Assembly: GCA_019084245.1 (NCBI GenBank)
Contig: JAHRFE010000029.1
Span: 1 to 64,000 of the forward strand
Reading direction: 5' to 3'
Source of the DNA: Hoeflea sp.
GTDB taxonomy: Bacteria > Pseudomonadota > Alphaproteobacteria > Rhizobiales > Rhizobiaceae
DNA: 64,000 bases
Below are positions 60,758 through 64,000 of this stretch, piece by piece. Position 1 is the first letter of the stretch, and each line of letters starts with the position of its first letter. A program made the position numbers and the translations under genes. The notes below the pieces were generated by a model. It saw only the letters and a program-made list of their open reading frames with translations, did not search any database and was not told where the DNA came from.

Positions 60758-62440
60758 TCAGCCAAGTATTGCGGGCAGATTGAGCCCGTGTTCGCGCGCG
60801 CAGTCGAGCGCGATTTCGTAGCCGGCGTCGGCATGGCGCCAGACGCCGGAAGCCGGGTCGTTCCACAGCACCCGTTCAAGCCGCCTGGCGGCTGCTTCGG
60901 TGCCGTCGGCGACGACGACCATGCCGGAATGCTGGGAGAAGCCCATGCCGACGCCGCCGCCATGGTGGATCGACACCCAGGTGGCGCCCGAGGCGGTGTT
61001 GACCAGCGCATTCAACAGCGGCCAGTCGCTGACGGCGTCGGAGCCGTCCTTCATGGCTTCGGTCTCGCGGTTGGGCGAGGCGACGGAGCCGGAATCGAGA
61101 TGATCGCGGCCAATCACGATCGGCGCCTTGAGTTCACCCGAAGCCACCATCTCGTTGAAGGCCAAACCTGCGCGGTGGCGGTCGCCAAGGCCGATCCAGC
61201 AGATGCGCGCCGGCAGGCCCTGGAAGGCGATGCGTTCCCGTGCCATGTCGAGCCAGGCGTGGAGATGGGTGTTTTCGGGAAACAGCTCCTTCATCTTGGC
61301 GTCGGTCTTGTAGATGTCCTCCGGATCGCCCGACAGCGCCACCCAGCGGAACGGGCCGATGCCGCGGCAGAACAGCGGGCGGATATAGGCCGGCACGAAG
61401 CCCGGGAAGGCGAAGGCGTTTTCCAGGCCCTCGTCCTGGGCCACCTGGCGGATGTTGTTGCCGTAATCGAGCGTCGGCACGCCGGCGTTCCAGAAATCGA
61501 CCATGGCCGCGACATGGGCCTTCATCGAGGCGCGGGCGGCGGTTTCCACGGCCTTCGGGTCGCTCTCCTGCTTGGCGCGCCATTCGGCAACGGTCCAGCC
61601 CTGCGGCAGGTAGCCATGCAGCGGATCATGGGCCGAAGTCTGATCGGTGACGATGTCGGGGCGCGGGCCGCCGGCTTTCATGCGGGCAGCCAGTTCGACA
61701 AAGACATCGGCGGCGTTGCCCAAAAGGCCCACGGATTTGGCTTCGCCCGCCTTGGTCCAGCCGTCGATCATCGCCAGCGCCTCGTCGAGCGAGTGGGCCT
61801 TGGCGTCGACATAGCGGGTGCGCAGGCGGAAATCGATGCGGGTCTCGTCGCACTCGACGGCGAGGCAGCAGGCGCCGGCCATGACGGCTGCCAGCGGCTG
61901 GGCGCCGCCCATGCCGCCAAGACCACCTGTAAGTATCCACTTACCTTTTAGATCTCCGCCATAGTGCTGGCGCCCGGCCTCGGCGAAGGTCTCGAAGGTG
62001 CCCTGGACGATGCCCTGCGTGCCGATATAGATCCAGGATCCTGCGGTCATCTGGCCGTACATGGCAAGCCCGCGCTTGTCCAATTCGTTGAAATGATCCC
62101 AGTTGGCCCAGTGCGGCACCAGGTTCGAATTGGCGATCAGCACGCGCGGCGCATCAACATGGGTGCGGACCACGGCGACCGGCTTGCCGGACTGCACCAC
62201 CAGCGTCTCGTCATCGTTCAGGCTCTTGAGGCTTGCGATGATCTGGTCGAAATCCTTCCAGGTGCGCGCGGCGCGGCCGATGCCGCCATAGACCACCAGC
62301 TCATGCGGGTTCTCGGCCACGTCGGGGTGCAGATTGTTCATCAGCATGCGCATCGGCGCCTCGGTCAGCCAGCTCTTGGCGGTGATCTCGGTTCCGGTCG
62401 GCGGATAGACATCCCGCTGATTGTGTCTCGGATTGGTCAT
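60758..62440 (-). CDS. hutU: Urocanate hydratase
   Basis: A 560-residue enzyme of normal urocanase length, starting at ATG 62440 and overlapping the hutG stop (ATGA). The NAD-binding [11 protein letters not shown] loop, the opening [14 protein letters not shown], and the active-site cysteine in [11 protein letters not shown] identify it. It converts urocanate to imidazolonepropionate, the second step of histidine breakdown. The upstream open frame overlaps hutG and is not coding here. hutI is not in the window. Confidence 0.96.
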   Translation of the reverse strand: MTNPRHNQRDVYPPTGTEITAKSWLTEAPMRMLMNNLHPDVAENPHELVVYGGIGRAARTWKDFDQIIASLKSLNDDETLVVQSGKPVAVVRTHVDAPRVLIANSNLVPHWANWDHFNELDKRGLAMYGQMTAGSWIYIGTQGIVQGTFETFAEAGRQHYGGDLKGKWILTGGLGGMGGAQPLAAVMAGACCLAVECDETRIDFRLRTRYVDAKAHSLDEALAMIDGWTKAGEAKSVGLLGNAADVFVELAARMKAGGPRPDIVTDQTSAHDPLHGYLPQGWTVAEWRAKQESDPKAVETAARASMKAHVAAMVDFWNAGVPTLDYGNNIRQVAQDEGLENAFAFPGFVPAYIRPLFCRGIGPFRWVALSGDPEDIYKTDAKMKELFPENTHLHAWLDMARERIAFQGLPARICWIGLGDRHRAGLAFNEMVASGELKAPIVIGRDHLDSGSVASPNRETEAMKDGSDAVSDWPLLNALVNTASGATWVSIHHGGGVGMGFSQHSGMVVVADGTEAAARRLERVLWNDPASGVWRHADAGYEIALDCAREHGLNLPAILG

Positions 62441-63237
62441 GAGCGGTCTCCCAGGGAAGGTGCGATATCGACAAGCGAGGTGAGAATTGTCTTGAGGTGG
62501 ACGCGCAGCCGCTCGGCCTTCTCCGAATCGTAGTCGAACGGCAGGCTTTCGGAGGCGAGATGCGTGCTTTGCGCCAGCTCCATCTGGATGGCGTGGATGT
62601 TGCCGGCGGGACGGCCGTAATGGCGGGTGGTCCAGCCGCCCTTGAAGCGGCCGTTGAGAATGCTCGAATAGCCCTCCGCACCGGCGCAGATGCCGGCCAC
62701 GACGGCTTCGATCACGGGGGCGCAAGTCGCGCCATTGTTGGTGCCGATGTTGAAATCGGGCAAAGTCCCCTCGAACAGGAACGGGATGTGCGAGCGGATC
62801 GAGTGGCAGTCATAGAGGATCGCCACACCGTGGATTTTCCGCACGCGGGCGAGTTCGGCCTCAAGCGCCGCATGATAGGGCGCATGCCAGGCGAGCCGGC
62901 GCGCCTCGATCTCGGCGGCGTCGGGTGCATCGAGCCACAGCGGTTCACCATCGAAATCCGTCATCGGCACGAGGCCGGTGGTGTTCTGACCCGGGTAAAG
63001 GCTCGCGCCGGAAGGATCGCGGTTGGCGTCGATGACGTAGCGGTGGAAATTGGCCCGCACCGTGGTGACGCCGTCGATGAGGCCGTCATAGAGCCGGTCG
63101 ATGTGCCAGTCGGTGTCACCGAGCGTCTGGCCGAGTGGAGTGAGTCGCGCAAAGATGTCTTCCGGCACGAAGGTACCAGTGTGCGGCAGGCCGAGAACCA
63201 GAGGGCTCTCACCACGCCTGACCTCGACCGGAGTCAT
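62437..63237 (-). CDS. hutG: N-formylglutamate deformylase
   Basis: A 266-residue enzyme, starting at ATG 63237 and overlapping the hutH stop (ATGA). Family marks: [25 protein letters not shown] with metal-binding residues, and [16 protein letters not shown]. It hydrolyses N-formylglutamate to formate and glutamate, the last step of the five-step Hut pathway. The presence of HutG implies a HutF-type route (formiminoglutamate deiminase), whose gene lies outside the window. Confidence 0.93.
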   Translation of the reverse strand: MTPVEVRRGESPLVLGLPHTGTFVPEDIFARLTPLGQTLGDTDWHIDRLYDGLIDGVTTVRANFHRYVIDANRDPSGASLYPGQNTTGLVPMTDFDGEPLWLDAPDAAEIEARRLAWHAPYHAALEAELARVRKIHGVAILYDCHSIRSHIPFLFEGTLPDFNIGTNNGATCAPVIEAVVAGICAGAEGYSSILNGRFKGGWTTRHYGRPAGNIHAIQMELAQSTHLASESLPFDYDSEKAERLRVHLKTILTSLVDIAPSLGDRS

Positions 63238-64000
63238 GCCGCCTCTCCTGCAAGCAGGCTTGCGACATCGCATTCGCCCTGCACCCTTCCCTCGGCCACC
63301 AGTGCCGCGGCACGGGCAATGTCGCCCGCCATGAAGCGGTCATCGGTGAGCGTGGCAATCTCCGAGCGTATCAGGCAGATCGCGCCCTTGAGCACCGGGC
63401 TGGTGACGAGAGGCGCGCGGAACTCAACGCCCTGCGCCGCGCACATCAGCTCGACGCCGATGATGACGTTCAAATTGTCATTCATCCGCTTCAGGCGCCG
63501 CGCGCCATGGGCGGCCATGGAGACATGGTCTTCCTGGTTGGCCGAGGTGGGGGTGGAATCGGTCGAGCAGGGATTGGCCAGATGCTTGTTCTCGCTCATC
63601 AAAGCTGCGGTGGTGACTTCGGCGATCATCAGGCCGGAATTCAGGCCCGGCGCGGGCGTGAGGAACGGCGGAAGGTCGAAGGAAAGGCTCGGGTCAACCA
63701 TCAGCGCCACGCGGCGCTGGGAGATCGCGCCGATTTCGGCAATCGCAAGCGCGATCTGGTCAGCGGCAAAGGCCACGGGTTCCGCGTGAAAATTGCCGCC
63801 CGAGACGATCTTGCCTTCCTTGACCAGCACCAGCGGATTGTCGGAGACGGCATTGGCCTCGATTTCGAGCGTCCGGCCGGAAAACCTCAAAAGGTCGAGC
63901 GCCGCGCCCGCCACCTGCGGCTGGCAGCGGATGCAATAGGGATCCTGGACGCGGGCATCGCCCTCGCGGTGGCTTTCGCGGATCACCGAGCCCGCCATCA
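63234..64000 (-). CDS. hutH: Histidine ammonia-lyase, C-terminal part (continues outside the window)
   Basis: The last 255 or so residues of HutH are encoded up to the window edge. [32 protein letters not shown], then [19 protein letters not shown] and [14 protein letters not shown] are standard in the C-terminal half. The Ala-Ser-Gly cofactor loop should lie beyond 64000. It removes ammonia from histidine to give urocanate. The gene overlaps hutG by four bases. Confidence 0.95.
   Translation of the reverse strand, partial: MAGSVIRESHREGDARVQDPYCIRCQPQVAGAALDLLRFSGRTLEIEANAVSDNPLVLVKEGKIVSGGNFHAEPVAFAADQIALAIAEIGAISQRRVALMVDPSLSFDLPPFLTPAPGLNSGLMIAEVTTAALMSENKHLANPCSTDSTPTSANQEDHVSMAAHGARRLKRMNDNLNVIIGVELMCAAQGVEFRAPLVTSPVLKGAICLIRSEIATLTDDRFMAGDIARAAALVAEGRVQGECDVASLLAGEAA

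Noticed and set aside
59297..61951. An 884-codon open frame on the plus strand
   Set aside because: It lies antisense to dctQ, dctP and hutU, which have clear family motifs, and shows no domain features. It is the typical high-GC antisense open frame.

Overview
The window is 64 kb of GC-rich, tightly packed bacterial DNA. Short ATGA/GTGA gene overlaps, many GntR (FCD) and IclR regulators, six TRAP transporters and IS5/IS110 remnants point to an alphaproteobacterium. My best guess is a Rhizobiales or Rhodobacterales soil or marine heterotroph carrying an accessory catabolic region or megaplasmid. This placement is inferred from gene content only. No rRNA, tRNA or CRISPR was seen.

Layout. (1) 1-1.1 kb: the end of an IS5-family element, then a LysR gene broken by one stop codon. 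(2) 1.3-9.7 kb: a catabolic island with a 6-oxocamphor-hydrolase-like crotonase and TRAP transporter 1 (minus strand), divergent from a GntR regulator, a carboxymuconolactone-decarboxylase-like protein and a two-subunit molybdenum hydroxylase. (3) 10-17.2 kb: MFS carrier, GlcG/HbpS-like protein, TAXI-TRAP transporter 2 and an SDR dehydrogenase, divergent from a PEP-mutase/isocitrate-lyase-superfamily enzyme and a GntR regulator. (4) 17.3-18.1 kb: a decayed tyrosine recombinase. (5) 18.2-29.0 kb: a self-contained sigma-54 module: an RpoN paralogue, a peptide-type ABC transporter, a C45 Ntn-hydrolase, a sigma-54 activator without a sensor domain, and an AtuA/DUF4387 pair. Two near-identical -24/-12 promoters start its two operons. 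(6) 29.0-30.5 kb: wreckage of an IS110 transposase and a type I secretion ATPase. (7) 30.5-43.2 kb: TRAP transporter 3 with a convergent binding protein, then an IclR-type operon with acyl-CoA ligase, HyuB, HyuA, IclR, TRAP transporter 4 and a cupin. (8) 43.4-51.6 kb: a DUF4405 membrane protein, a DapA-family lyase, TRAP transporter 5, a GntR regulator and a GH2 beta-mannosidase. (9) 51.9-57.5 kb: gabT-gabD, an endonuclease/exonuclease/phosphatase-family protein, and a YqcI/YcgG plus DUF1989 pair. (10) 57.5-64 kb: TRAP transporter 6 downstream of hutH-hutG-hutU in one apparent operon; hutH runs off the window.

Most modules follow one plan: a TRAP or ABC importer, two to four enzymes and a dedicated regulator, so each probably imports and degrades one class of organic acid or related compound. 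The most unusual is the sigma-54 module. It encodes its own sigma factor and its own activator, and both of its promoters share the same -24/-12 core (with GTGC rather than TTGC at -12) and a shared upstream motif. It lies between mobile-element remnants, so it may have been acquired as a unit.
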